Source: Streptomyces musisoli (GTDB lineage Bacteria > Actinomycetota > Actinomycetes > Streptomycetales > Streptomycetaceae). Taken from it: a stretch of DNA of 64,000 nucleotides. Below, in pieces: positions 11,095 to 18,671 of the stretch; within the stretch, counting starts at the first letter, position 1; the number at the start of each line of letters is the position of its first letter. Below the pieces are notes generated by a model. That model searched no databases and was not told the DNA's origin. It saw nothing but the letters and a program-made list of their open reading frames with translations. Where the stretch lies: positions 240,303 to 304,302 of the forward strand of contig NZ_JAERRH010000010.1 of assembly GCF_016741855.1 (NCBI RefSeq). The letters are read 5' to 3'. The translations under genes and the position numbers were made by a program.

Positions 11095-12078
11095 GTGAGC
11101 GAGTTGGACAAGGCGGGTACCGAATCACGCCTCACCGAGGAAGACTTCGCCGTCTACCAGCTGATCGCCGAAGGAGCACCACCACCGAACGGGTACGACG
11201 TCGGTCGGCTCCTCGCCCTCCGCCTGATCGACGCTGACCCCTACTCACCCGGCGGGTACATCGCCCACGACCCCCGCGGCGCTGCCCAGGGCCTCACCAC
11301 GCGCATCCGGAACGACCTCCAGCGCCTGGTCGACTACGTCTCCCAGATCCCTGCCCTGGAGCGCCTCGCCGATCACTGGGACCCACACCGCCTCTACGGC
11401 GGACCCGGTTCCGAGTACCTCGCAAGCGCCGCTCAGATGAACGCCCGCCTGGGCGAGATCGGCGCCGCCGCCGCGAGCGAGTTCTGCGCCATCCAGCCCG
11501 GCGAGCCGGCCGACCGAGACCCGGCAATCCTGCGCCTAGGCGTCGAACGCACCCGCACGGCCCTCCAGCGTGGCGTCACCGTCCGCTCCATCTATCACCG
11601 CAGTGCCCACGAGCACCCCCAGACCCGCGAGTACATCGAGGCCATGACGGCCGACGGGGCCGAAGTGCGGGCGTCGACCTTGCCCGGCCCCCGGATCGTT
11701 TTGATCGATAAGCGGCACCTTTTCATCGACAACCACGTCATCGACGGTGGCGAGGGCAACTCCGGGTGGCACGTCTTCGACCGCGCGGCAGTCATGTGGG
11801 TGCGCGCCGTTTTCGACCTCTTCTGGAACCACGCCACGCGCTGGGCTGATCTCTGTCGGACGGCCGCGGCCGGCCCGCTCACCCAGCGCCAGTGGCGCAT
11901 CCTTCGGGAGCTGGACGCCGGGTACTCCTCCCAGCAGGTGGGCCCGCGCATCGGCTTGAGCCGCCGAGCCGTCGACAAGGAACTGGCAGCCATCCGCGAG
12001 GCCCTGGGCTGCGCCACGATGTACCAGGTCATGGCCTGGTACGGACGCTCGAACAAGGACGAGTCGGGATCAAGCTGA
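11095..12078 (+). CDS. TrmB/LuxR-like transcriptional regulator
   Basis: This 327-residue one-component regulator has three parts. The N-terminus (residues 10-75) resembles a degenerate winged helix of TrmB type. The middle (about 140-250, including ALQRGVTVRSIYHRS, GAEVRASTLPGPRIVLIDKR and GGEGNSGWHVFD) resembles the phospholipase-D-like effector domain of TrmB proteins. The C-terminus (262-320, LTQRQWRILRELDAGYSSQQ) is a LuxR-type helix-turn-helix. It has no receiver or kinase domain, so it probably senses a ligand directly. The divergent peptide gene and the palindrome upstream suggest that the peptide could be that ligand; this is not shown by the sequence. The start is GTG 11095. Confidence 0.8.
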   Translation: MSELDKAGTESRLTEEDFAVYQLIAEGAPPPNGYDVGRLLALRLIDADPYSPGGYIAHDPRGAAQGLTTRIRNDLQRLVDYVSQIPALERLADHWDPHRLYGGPGSEYLASAAQMNARLGEIGAAAASEFCAIQPGEPADRDPAILRLGVERTRTALQRGVTVRSIYHRSAHEHPQTREYIEAMTADGAEVRASTLPGPRIVLIDKRHLFIDNHVIDGGEGNSGWHVFDRAAVMWVRAVFDLFWNHATRWADLCRTAAAGPLTQRQWRILRELDAGYSSQQVGPRIGLSRRAVDKELAAIREALGCATMYQVMAWYGRSNKDESGSS

Positions 12079-12230
12079 GGAGCTTCTGTGGTCGCCCCAC
12101 TTACCCTCTGTGGTTCGCGCGACGCTCTGTGTACAGTGCAGGCAGGGGAGGCGGACGTGGTGATTCCGACCGCCTGACGCACAGCCCCAAGCAAGCCCGG
12201 TCGGCCACTCGGGAGGGTTCCGGCCGGAAG

Positions 12231-12313
12231 GACGCCCCCTGCCGCGCGAGATACGGCAGGGGGCGTCACAACGCAGAAGACCGCCCCGCCCTCCAACACG
12301 GAGAGCGGGGCGG
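12231..12313 (+). terminator. Two tandem hairpins after the regulator gene
   Basis: GACGCCCCCTGCCG (12231-12244) pairs with CGGCAGGGGGCGTC (12254-12267), and CCGCCCCG (12281-12288) pairs with CGGGGCGG (12306-12313). They probably terminate the regulator transcript. The sequence between 12079 and 12230 shows no convincing gene. Confidence 0.65.
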
Positions 12314-12407
12314 CTGCGCTCAGCCAGAGGCGAACGCTCAGGGGCCGGCGGACGCACATCACGCGGCCCCTGTTCTTTCCAACCGGCCACAGGCCGGCCC
12401 GGCCTTT

Positions 12408-12488
12408 GTGGTTGCGGAACACTCCCCCGAGATCGACACCCTGATCCGGATCGCCGATGCGATTGGCGTACCCCTCAAGAACTCGTTA
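12408..12488 (+). pseudogene. Remnant of an XRE-family helix-turn-helix protein
   Basis: About 27 codons encode PEIDTLIRIADAIGVPLKNS, which matches the last two helices of the XRE/Cro fold. No N-terminal half can be read in this frame, because the upstream sequence in frame is composed of terminator hairpins. It is probably the tail of a lost phage or plasmid repressor, marking past insertion or deletion next to the tRNA. Confidence 0.5.
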
Positions 12489-12491
12489 GGT

Positions 12492-12528
12492 GAGCGGCCG
12501 TCCCCGACGGGGGCGGAGACGGCCGCTC
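12492..12528 (-). terminator. Hairpin ending the leftward TetR operon
   Basis: GAGCGGCCGTC (12492-12502) is complementary to GACGGCCGCTC (12518-12528). It lies 47 bases beyond the stop codon of the last gene of the leftward operon. Confidence 0.65.
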
Positions 12529-12574
12529 GTCTGTCCGTGCCCGGCGCTGTCGGCGACGCTGCCGGACACGGGGC

Positions 12575-12766
12575 CTACTCGAACCACACGGTGCCAGTTG
12601 TGTCCGTGAGTGACTGCCGACCGGTGTAGTAGTCCTCGTGACGCCGGTCGGTGTGGGGCCGCCTGGTGCAAAACGCCCTGCCGTTCTGGTGTTCAAGACC
12701 ACAGTAGCCAGCTGTGCGGCGGGCCGATTGCGCTGCCTGCGCTTTCCGCGTTGCGAAGTCCTTCAC
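12575..12766 (-). CDS. Small hypothetical protein, TetR operon
   Basis: This 63-residue protein carries the Cys/His cluster GYCGLEHQNGRAFC followed by HTDRRHEDYYTGRQS, perhaps a small metal-binding module. The start is GTG at 12766, because GTGA overlaps the stop of the upstream gene, the same coupling used elsewhere in this operon. I do not recognise the family. It is the third gene of a leftward unit (TetR regulator, 109-residue protein, this gene). Confidence 0.6.
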   Translation of the reverse strand: MKDFATRKAQAAQSARRTAGYCGLEHQNGRAFCTRRPHTDRRHEDYYTGRQSLTDTTGTVWFE

Positions 12767-13092
12767 CGCCGGCACTCCCGCTGAAGGCGGTACAGTCCGC
12801 GGCCGATGGCGCAGTCTGCGGCGGTCTCCTCGGCGGCGCACAGCAGGCACGTGGCGCCGTGGTCGAGGAGGCCGCGGTGGGCGCGGTTGGCGATGCAGGG
12901 CCGACAGGCGCGCGGGAACCAGCTCGTACCGTCGGCTGCCTGTCGCTCGCCCAAGTCCACGGCTGTGACCGTGGTGAGCGGGGTGTTGTCCCAAATACAG
13001 GTAGCGCCACGGCGCTGCTGCTCGGACAGGTCGCCAGGGTCCGGAAGGGGTAGTAACGCTGGCACGTCGACAGCCCGCGGAGTCATAGTCAT
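12763..13092 (-). CDS. Cysteine-rich hypothetical protein, TetR operon
   Basis: This 109-residue protein has several Cys pairs (RACRPC, ATCLLC, ADC, REC), suggesting a zinc-binding fold. The first half contains ATCIWDNTPL, a phrase that fits small actinobacterial proteins of unknown function. It overlaps the upstream TetR gene by four bases (ATGA) and the downstream gene by four bases (GTGA), so the three are probably translated as one coupled operon. Confidence 0.65.
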   Translation of the reverse strand: MTMTPRAVDVPALLPLPDPGDLSEQQRRGATCIWDNTPLTTVTAVDLGERQAADGTSWFPRACRPCIANRAHRGLLDHGATCLLCAAEETAADCAIGRGLYRLQRECRR

Positions 13093-13754
13093 GAGACGCT
13101 CCCGTCTCCGGCGGGCGCTTCCGGATCGGCTGCGTGGATCAGCTGGCGGAGCGCGCCGTAATAGATCTCGTGGTCGACTGTGGCCGGCAGGATCGTCGCC
13201 AGGTGGCCCGTGAGGACCGGGTAGTCCTCAGGGTCCAGCGCGGCGAGGGCTCGGCGAGTGGCAGCCTGAGCTGATTTCGGGTCGCGGTGGTCCACGAAGC
13301 TCGCGCAGCCGAGCGTCAGCAGGTACAAGCGCCGGTAGGTGACGATCGCCTCGTGCGATGTCATGCCAGCCGCAAGTGAGTCGGCGAGCTGCGGTTCCAC
13401 CAAGCGCTTGAGCAACTGCGGGCCGAGCCATGGCCGGGCGCCGCGCAGGGCAACCAGGCCCGGGTGAGCGGTGAGTAGTTCATAGAGGGCGGTGAACCGC
13501 TGCTCGGTTGCGGTGGCCCAGCTGGTGCCGGACGGAATGTCCGGCAGGCGGCCGGCGAGGTAGTCAGTGACGAGGTCCAGCAGTCCGGCCACGTCGGTGC
13601 AGCGGCGTTGCAGGGCGGCGACGGAGATGTCGAGTGCTGCGGCCAGGGTGCGGAAGCTGAGCGCGGCATGCCCTTCCTGATCGACGATCAGGAGGGCTTG
13701 TTCTGCGATGCGTTCAGGTGTTGCGAGATCAAGGGAAACGGATTGCCGTGGCAT
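13089..13754 (-). CDS. TetR-family transcriptional regulator
   Basis: This 221-residue regulator has an N-terminal TetR helix-turn-helix (about residues 14-60: AEQALLIVDQEGHAALSFRT followed by LAAALDISVAALQRRC) and an all-helical ligand domain. It is divergent from the oxygenase/dehydratase pair, with an inverted repeat in the shared promoter region. The simplest model is autoregulated repression of both directions. The inducing ligand is unknown. Confidence 0.88.
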   Translation of the reverse strand: MPRQSVSLDLATPERIAEQALLIVDQEGHAALSFRTLAAALDISVAALQRRCTDVAGLLDLVTDYLAGRLPDIPSGTSWATATEQRFTALYELLTAHPGLVALRGARPWLGPQLLKRLVEPQLADSLAAGMTSHEAIVTYRRLYLLTLGCASFVDHRDPKSAQAATRRALAALDPEDYPVLTGHLATILPATVDHEIYYGALRQLIHAADPEAPAGDGSVS

Positions 13755-13773
13755 GCGGGCCAGCGTACGGTAC

Positions 13774-13789
13774 AGCGTATCGCTACGCT
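13774..13789. promoter_or_regulatory. Putative TetR operator
   Basis: The inverted repeat AGCGTA-TCGC-TACGCT lies in the 62-base gap between the divergent TetR and oxygenase starts. A further copy of CAGCGTA lies just to its left, at 13761-13767. The position and the dyad symmetry fit a TetR binding site. Confidence 0.6.
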
Positions 13790-13816
13790 AGGCTTACGGC
13801 CCTTCACGGAGGCGAC

Positions 13817-14620
13817 ATGTCACGCACTACGGCCCTCGACCCGCTGTTCACCGCAGTGGACACCGCAGCCTTCACCGACCGGCACCTCGCCAATCTCGCA
13901 GCGGGCACCCTCGCCGCTGTGCGTGTACCCGACTTCCTCGGCAACGCAGCCTGCCGGGCGGCGCTGTCGGCACTGGACCGGCTGCCCACCACCGACTACG
14001 ACCCCGGCCGGGTACCCACCCCGATCGTCCGCTTCGGCCCCGCGCTCAACGACTACCGCGACCAGGACGGCCACTTAGACGCCGAGCGGTACTGGCGCGA
14101 CGCTGAAGCCGCCCGGGTCGCCTGGCATCGTGCCGCCCTACGCCCGGACCCGATCGCCGTGTCCATGGGACACCTCAGCGCCGCCTGGGGCGCCGCCCTT
14201 GCCCCCGCCACGATCAACGGCCGCGCAGTCTTCGGCGGCACCCTCCGAGAGATCAACGCCGGCGCCCTCATCCACTACGACGACATCAACCGCGAGTACC
14301 CCACCGGGCTCTTCGACCAGGAGGTCATTGCGCAACTCGCCTTCAACGTATGGGTGGCCGTCCCCCCCACCGGCGGCGCCACCACCGTCTGGCGCCACCG
14401 CTGGGAGCCGGCCGACGACCACCACCGGCAGGCGTACGGGTACCGATCCGAGACCGTCGAGCACTGCCAGCACGTGACCCTGACCCCGAAGCTCGGCGAC
14501 GGGCTGCTGTTCAACCCGGCGAACTTCCACGCAGTCGAGCCGAACCCCGACGGACGCCGCATCGCCTTCGCGTTCTTCCTCGGGCTGACCACCACCGGCC
14601 AGCTCATCACCTGGTCCTGA
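13817..14620 (+). CDS. 2-oxoglutarate/Fe(II)-dependent oxygenase
   Basis: This 267-residue protein of the 2OG-Fe(II) oxygenase superfamily probably hydroxylates a small molecule or amino acid. The metal triad can be read: HYD (His153 and Asp155, in ALIHYDD) and the distal His238 in NFHAVEPN, with an Arg in GRRIAF to bind 2-oxoglutarate. The start is ATG 13817 with GGAGG five bases upstream. It is followed by a PLP-dependent dehydratase gene 23 bases later, suggesting a two-step amino-acid modification. The substrate cannot be read from the sequence. Confidence 0.8.
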   Translation: MSRTTALDPLFTAVDTAAFTDRHLANLAAGTLAAVRVPDFLGNAACRAALSALDRLPTTDYDPGRVPTPIVRFGPALNDYRDQDGHLDAERYWRDAEAARVAWHRAALRPDPIAVSMGHLSAAWGAALAPATINGRAVFGGTLREINAGALIHYDDINREYPTGLFDQEVIAQLAFNVWVAVPPTGGATTVWRHRWEPADDHHRQAYGYRSETVEHCQHVTLTPKLGDGLLFNPANFHAVEPNPDGRRIAFAFFLGLTTTGQLITWS

Positions 14621-14643
14621 CCCCTCACCCCAGGAGCACCCAC

Positions 14644-15696
14644 GTGCAGCGCCTCACGTACGGCGACATCAAGGCCGCCACCGATCGGATCGCCGGACGC
14701 ATCCGCCCCGTCACCCTCGCCCAGCTCGACCCGGGCGCGATCCGCACCGGTCACCGCGACCCCCTGGACGACCGGCCCGAACAGCCCTGTGAGGTCTGGC
14801 TGGCCCTGGAGTACATGCAGCACACCGGCAGCTTCAAGGCCCGAGGTGCGGTGAACTTTCTGCGGGCCCACCAGGAGCAGGGCAGCCTTCCCGATGCCGG
14901 GGTGACCATCGCCTCGGGCGGGAACGCGGGCCTGGCCTGTGCCTGGGCCGCGAGAGAGCAGGGCGTGAACGCGACGGTCTTCCTGCCGGAGGCGGCACCC
15001 GACGTGAAGGTGTCCAAGCTGCGGGCCTACGGCGCCGATGTCCGCCTGGTGGGCTCGGAGTACGCCGAGGCCGCCGCGGCGTGCGAGGAGTTCGCCCAGT
15101 CCACGGGAGCGCTGCCCTCACACGCCTACGACCATCCGCTGATCGCTGCCGGGGCCGGCACCCTCTTGGAGGAGATCCGCCAGCAGATCCCTGGCCTGGA
15201 CACCGTGGTTGTAGCGGTCGGCGGCGGCGGCCTGTTCACCGGTGTCGCAACGGCTGCTCAGCACCACGGCCTCCGCACCATCGCAGTGGAGCCCGAGCAC
15301 TGCCGCGCGCTGAATGCTGCCGTCGAGGCCGGCCAGTTGATCGACGTCGCTGTCGAGTCCGTCGCCGCTGACTCCCTCGGAGCGCGCCGTACCTCTGCCA
15401 TGGCCCTGCACGCGGCCCAGGACGACCGCACGCATTCGGTGGTCGTGCCGGACTCCGAAATCGTCCGTGCTCGCCAACTGCTGTGGGACCACCGACGCAT
15501 CGCTGTCGAGCATGGCGCGGCGGCCGCGCTTGCAGCACTCACGTCGCCGGACCAGCACACGCCCGACCGGGACGCTCCTCGGCGGTCCTTGACGTGGGGG
15601 ACCAGCTACCGGCCGGCCTGCGGCGAGAAGGTCTGTGTGGTCCTTTGCGGGGCCAACACCGATCCGAGCGATCTGGTCCGGGCGGCGAAACCCTGA
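14644..15696 (+). CDS. Threonine/serine dehydratase-like PLP enzyme
   Basis: This 350-residue fold-type II PLP enzyme belongs to the threonine dehydratase group. The PLP lysine is Lys65 in HTGSFKARGA, the phosphate-binding loops are SGGNAG near residue 92 and VGGGGL near residue 191. Such enzymes eliminate or replace the beta substituent of serine, threonine or related amino acids. The start is GTG 14644 with AGGAG seven bases before it. It is paired with the oxygenase, and I infer that it acts on a hydroxylated amino acid or disposes of one. Confidence 0.85.
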   Translation: MQRLTYGDIKAATDRIAGRIRPVTLAQLDPGAIRTGHRDPLDDRPEQPCEVWLALEYMQHTGSFKARGAVNFLRAHQEQGSLPDAGVTIASGGNAGLACAWAAREQGVNATVFLPEAAPDVKVSKLRAYGADVRLVGSEYAEAAAACEEFAQSTGALPSHAYDHPLIAAGAGTLLEEIRQQIPGLDTVVVAVGGGGLFTGVATAAQHHGLRTIAVEPEHCRALNAAVEAGQLIDVAVESVAADSLGARRTSAMALHAAQDDRTHSVVVPDSEIVRARQLLWDHRRIAVEHGAAAALAALTSPDQHTPDRDAPRRSLTWGTSYRPACGEKVCVVLCGANTDPSDLVRAAKP

Positions 15697-15715
15697 TTCA
15701 ACAGCCTGTAGGACA

Positions 15716-15743
15716 GTCGGCCCCGCCTTGTGCGGGGGCCGAC
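15716..15743 (+). terminator. Hairpin after the dehydratase gene
   Basis: GTCGGCCCCGC and GCGGGGGCCGAC form a stem with a short loop, 20 bases after the dehydratase stop codon. This marks the end of the rightward cargo operon. Confidence 0.65.
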
Positions 15744-15792
15744 GTGCTGCTGGCAGTCAACTTGCCGTCGCCGAACCCGGGCATGACGAAAC

Positions 15793-15824
15793 GGCCCTCG
15801 CCCTCCCGTAGGAGGACGAGGGCC
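15793..15824 (-). terminator. Terminator of the phage late operon
   Basis: GGCCCTCG (15793-15800) pairs with CGAGGGCC (15817-15824), with an inner CCTCC/GGAGG pairing. It lies 24 bases beyond the stop of the last late gene and probably terminates the leftward late transcript. Confidence 0.65.
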
Positions 15825-15847
15825 GGGGTTGGTGCGGGCGGTGGTCG

Positions 15848-16540
15848 TCATGCGATGCGGCGCCGCTCGGCGGGCAGGCCGAGGATGCCGGCGGACCGCG
15901 CGGGCGTAGGCGTGTCGTCGGGTGAGGGCGCGGTGTTGCGGCGGCAGACCAGCGCGTCGGGATCCCAAGCGGGCGCCTGGACGCTGTACCCGTCGGGGCA
16001 GGTCTGGCCGTCCTTGCCTGGCGATCCCGCAGGCCCGGTGGGGCCCGGTGGTCCCGCCGGCCCGGGGTCCCCCTGAGGACCTGGTGGTCCAGCGGCACCG
16101 GCCGGGCCAGTGGCGCCGACGGCCCCCGGCTCACCGTCCGCTCGGGGTGTGCCTGCGACGCCGTCAGCTCCATCGCCTCCATGAGTGCCGGCGGCACCCG
16201 TCTCCCCGGGCGAGCCGGACGGTCCTCGAGGACCGGGCGCGCCGCGCTCCCCTGGCGGACCGGGCTCGCCCGGCGGTCCCGGTGGGCCGGTTACCGAAGC
16301 CCCCGGCTCACCACGGCTGCCGGGTGGTCCGGCGGTCGGTGTTCCGCCCATGGCTTCGACTTGTCGGGCCAGCGCATCCCTGGCGCTGTTCGCGGTGTGC
16401 AGGTCGCTCGACAAGGCCACCACCTGGACGGCGAGCCAGCCCATGAACCCGGCGATCACGAGGCCGGTTGCCGCGATCAGCCACTCTGCCCGCGGCAGTC
16501 GCCACCGGTGCCCACGGCGAGCCCTGTGCACGGACCTCAC
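15848..16540 (-). CDS. Collagen-like phage membrane protein
   Basis: About 230 residues. One membrane helix lies near residues 18-40 (WLIAATGLVIAGFMGWLAV), then a short coiled segment, then roughly 35 Gly-X-Y repeats with collagen-like Pro content, and a small C-terminal domain with two Cys. The start is GTG 16540, overlapping the upstream stop by GTGA. Collagen-like repeats are common in phage fibres, but this one is membrane-anchored and placed after the lysis genes. It could be a cell-surface or lysis-associated protein rather than a virion fibre. Confidence 0.75.
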   Translation of the reverse strand: MRSVHRARRGHRWRLPRAEWLIAATGLVIAGFMGWLAVQVVALSSDLHTANSARDALARQVEAMGGTPTAGPPGSRGEPGASVTGPPGPPGEPGPPGERGAPGPRGPSGSPGETGAAGTHGGDGADGVAGTPRADGEPGAVGATGPAGAAGPPGPQGDPGPAGPPGPTGPAGSPGKDGQTCPDGYSVQAPAWDPDALVCRRNTAPSPDDTPTPARSAGILGLPAERRRIA

Positions 16541-16887
16541 TTCGCCACCACCGCCCACACTGCGATCGCCGCGGACAGGAGCCCCATGAGGACAGGCAGG
16601 ACCATCTGGTAGAGGCGGGCCTGCCGTTCACGCTCACGCCGGTCTCGCTCGGCCAGCTGGTACTGCTCGAAGGCGGTCTCCAAGCTGTCCCGGGCGTCCG
16701 CGACCTTCTGCACTTCCTGGCCCAGGGCTGTGATGCGCTGGTCGGTGTAGGCGGACTGGAGGGTGTAGACCTCGGTGGAGACGACCTTGTCGAGGCGGGC
16801 GTTGATGCCCTGCCCCATGACCTGGATCTCCTGGCGCAGGGCCGCGACTGCGCGCCCGAGTTCGCCGACACTCAGCTCGTCGGGCAC
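16537..16887 (-). CDS. Coiled-coil protein with C-terminal membrane helix
   Basis: This 116-residue protein has about 80 residues of predicted coiled coil (VGELGRAVAALRQEIQVMGQ onward) and a C-terminal helix LYQMVLPVLMGLLSAAIAVW. Small proteins of this shape next to holins in actinophages are probably membrane partners in lysis. That role is inferred from position. It is coupled to the collagen-like gene by GTGA. Confidence 0.65.
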   Translation of the reverse strand: MPDELSVGELGRAVAALRQEIQVMGQGINARLDKVVSTEVYTLQSAYTDQRITALGQEVQKVADARDSLETAFEQYQLAERDRRERERQARLYQMVLPVLMGLLSAAIAVWAVVAK

Positions 16888-16904
16888 GTGCCGCTCCTAT
16901 CCGG

Positions 16905-17174
16905 TCAGACGCCCTTGGCGAGCGAGGCGCTGTTCTTCGCGCCGAAGGCCCGCGCGAGCATCCCCTTGATCAGGGACACCGCGGCGGCAAGCCCTGCGGC
17001 GCCCATGGTCTGCCAGAAGCTGGCGTGGAACATGTCGGCCGGGCCGGCCGCGACACCGACTGCGCACGCGGCCCCGACGAACGTCGCGCCGACGCGCTCG
17101 GCCAAGTCCTTGGCGTAGGCGGCGCCCGTCTTCACGACGGTGTCGACGTCGCCGGGCAGGTTGAGCTGGGACAT
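16905..17174 (-). CDS. Putative holin
   Basis: This 89-residue protein has two hydrophobic segments (ATFVGAACAVGVAAGPADMF and MGAAGLAAAVSLIKGMLARA) and a charged tail. The layout, with a phrase like SFWQTMGAAGLAAAVSLIKG, resembles r1t-type holins of actinophages. A holin would form pores that let the endolysin reach the wall. It sits near the endolysin and hydrolase genes, as expected. Confidence 0.75.
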   Translation of the reverse strand: MSQLNLPGDVDTVVKTGAAYAKDLAERVGATFVGAACAVGVAAGPADMFHASFWQTMGAAGLAAAVSLIKGMLARAFGAKNSASLAKGV

Positions 17175-17186
17175 GGGTTCCTCGAT

Positions 17187-17528
17187 TCAGACGGGCTGCG
17201 CCAGCTGGCGGCAGCCGATGACGGTCCCGGAGGCGTTGCGGACCTCGCGGTAGGGGACGAGGAGGTCGCTGCGCCGGTCGGCGAGCGCGAGAGCGACGAC
17301 GAGGGAGACGATGTAGCGGACGCCGTCCCGTTTCGGCGGCAGGTCGCGCGCGTGGCCGTACTCGACCAGCTCGACTCCGTCACAGGTGCCTAGCTCGATC
17401 GTGGCCAGCCGGGCGGGCGTGGCCTCGGGCGGGATGTCTGCGCGCAGGTGAAGGTCGAGGACGTCGCTGCCGTCCTCGCGCTCGTCGGCGTAGAGGCGGA
17501 TCGGGTGCGGGGTCAGGTTGAGGAGCAC
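17187..17528 (-). CDS. Conserved phage protein of unknown function (NLTPHPI family)
   Basis: This 113-residue protein begins MLLNLTPHPIRLYADE, a phrase seen in small phage proteins of unknown function. It ends VRNASGTVIGCRQLAQPV. No catalytic motif is apparent. It lies inside the lysis cassette between endolysin and holin. Confidence 0.6.
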   Translation of the reverse strand: MLLNLTPHPIRLYADEREDGSDVLDLHLRADIPPEATPARLATIELGTCDGVELVEYGHARDLPPKRDGVRYIVSLVVALALADRRSDLLVPYREVRNASGTVIGCRQLAQPV

Positions 17529-17537
17529 AGCGCTGCC

Positions 17538-18341
17538 TCAGACGTTGGGGACGTGGAGCTTGTCCCAGGACGTCGGCCCGGGCGGCCACTTCGCGTCCGC
17601 GCCGGTGTAGCCGAGGGACCGCTGGTACGCCTCGTAGGCCTGGACGTCGGCCTCGCCGAGCTTGGGCCCGGCACCGACCCTGTAGTACCGGCCGAAGCCG
17701 CGGGCGATGAGCCGCTTCCCCATCGCCGTGAAGATCTTGGACGAGCGACCGATGGCGGGCTTGCTGCCGGCCATGAACAGCTGCGCACCCGGGAACGGCT
17801 CGTACTTCGGTGCCGGCGCGTGGCCGCTCCCGGTCCCGGCCGGGCGGGGTGCGCCCTTCTGCACCCACGCGTACAGCGGGCCGCCCGGGCACTCGGTCGC
17901 GTACCCGTCCCGGTGCCCCAGGATCTCGTCCTCGGCGCCGTGCGCGCGCAGCAGCTCGATGCCGTCCCGGATCGCGCCCAGCATCTCGTCGGTCGGCTGG
18001 GTCAGGCCTTCATCGCCGACCAGGCCGACGATCGCGTAGTGCGCCCGGTTCAGCGGCTGGTTGCCGTTGGCGCCGGTCCGCCGGCCGATGCCGCGGCCTT
18101 CGAGGAGGTAGCCGTGGGGGCAGGCCGCGTAGTTGTACGCGACGTCGCTGTAGTTCTCCTTCTTGTTCGCCAGGTGGGACCGGCGGATGGCCTTCCACTC
18201 GGCGATGCATGCGGCGTGGTCGGTCAGCAGGGTCCGGCTGACGGGCGTGCCCTCGTAGTGGATTTTCACGCCGCGGGTGGACGCCTGGAGCGGCGCTGCC
18301 GATGCCGGCCAGCCCAGCTCCTTGCGGGTGACGAGCTTCAT
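17538..18341 (-). CDS. Endolysin: PGRP-type amidase with C-terminal wall-binding domain
   Basis: This 267-residue protein has an N-terminal peptidoglycan-recognition/amidase_2 domain (about 1-165). Probable zinc ligands are His in GVKIHYEG, His in ILGHRDGYATECPGG and Cys in the same motif. The C-terminal part contains EADVQAYEAYQRSLGYTGAD and TSWDKLHVPNV, typical of wall-binding tails in Streptomyces phage endolysins. It would cleave the bond between muramic acid and L-alanine at lysis. It overlaps the upstream gene by ATGA. Confidence 0.88.
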   Translation of the reverse strand: MKLVTRKELGWPASAAPLQASTRGVKIHYEGTPVSRTLLTDHAACIAEWKAIRRSHLANKKENYSDVAYNYAACPHGYLLEGRGIGRRTGANGNQPLNRAHYAIVGLVGDEGLTQPTDEMLGAIRDGIELLRAHGAEDEILGHRDGYATECPGGPLYAWVQKGAPRPAGTGSGHAPAPKYEPFPGAQLFMAGSKPAIGRSSKIFTAMGKRLIARGFGRYYRVGAGPKLGEADVQAYEAYQRSLGYTGADAKWPPGPTSWDKLHVPNV

Positions 18342-18601
18342 CGCGCGTCCTCCTGCTCTGCCACCGCCGGGGCGGCCTCGGCGGTGGTGATGCCGGCCTC
18401 GCGGCGGGCCTGGGCGGCGGCGAGGTCACCCGCGGTGTGGTCGGCGACGGCGGCCGCCGCGGCGATCCAGGCGCCCTGGATGGTGTCGCCGAGGTCCTCC
18501 CACGCGGGCATCGGTCGGCCGTCGTGGGTGACGCCGCTGGTGGCCTCGCTGTACGCGAGGTAGGCGATCTGTCCGAGATCGCTCGGGGAGTGCTGTTCCA
18601 T
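18338..18601 (-). CDS. Small hypothetical phage protein
   Basis: An 87-residue acidic, Ala-rich protein (MEQHSPSDLGQIAYLAYSEA at the start). I chose ATG 18601 because GGAG lies five bases upstream; an ATG at 18616 is in frame. WEDLGDTIQGAWIAAA is recognisable as a motif of small actinophage proteins of unknown function. It is coupled to the endolysin gene by ATGA. Confidence 0.6.
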   Translation of the reverse strand: MEQHSPSDLGQIAYLAYSEATSGVTHDGRPMPAWEDLGDTIQGAWIAAAAAVADHTAGDLAAAQARREAGITTAEAAPAVAEQEDAR

Positions 18602-18671
18602 GGGGGCTCCAGACATGACGGAAGCCCCGGCCGGGCGGCGCGGGGCTCAGGTGGTGGTCGGACCGACAGGG

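Noticed and set aside
16000..16330. Short tandem repeat or minisatellite.
   Set aside because: The repetition is explained by Gly-X-Y codons of the collagen-like protein; the DNA units are not identical.
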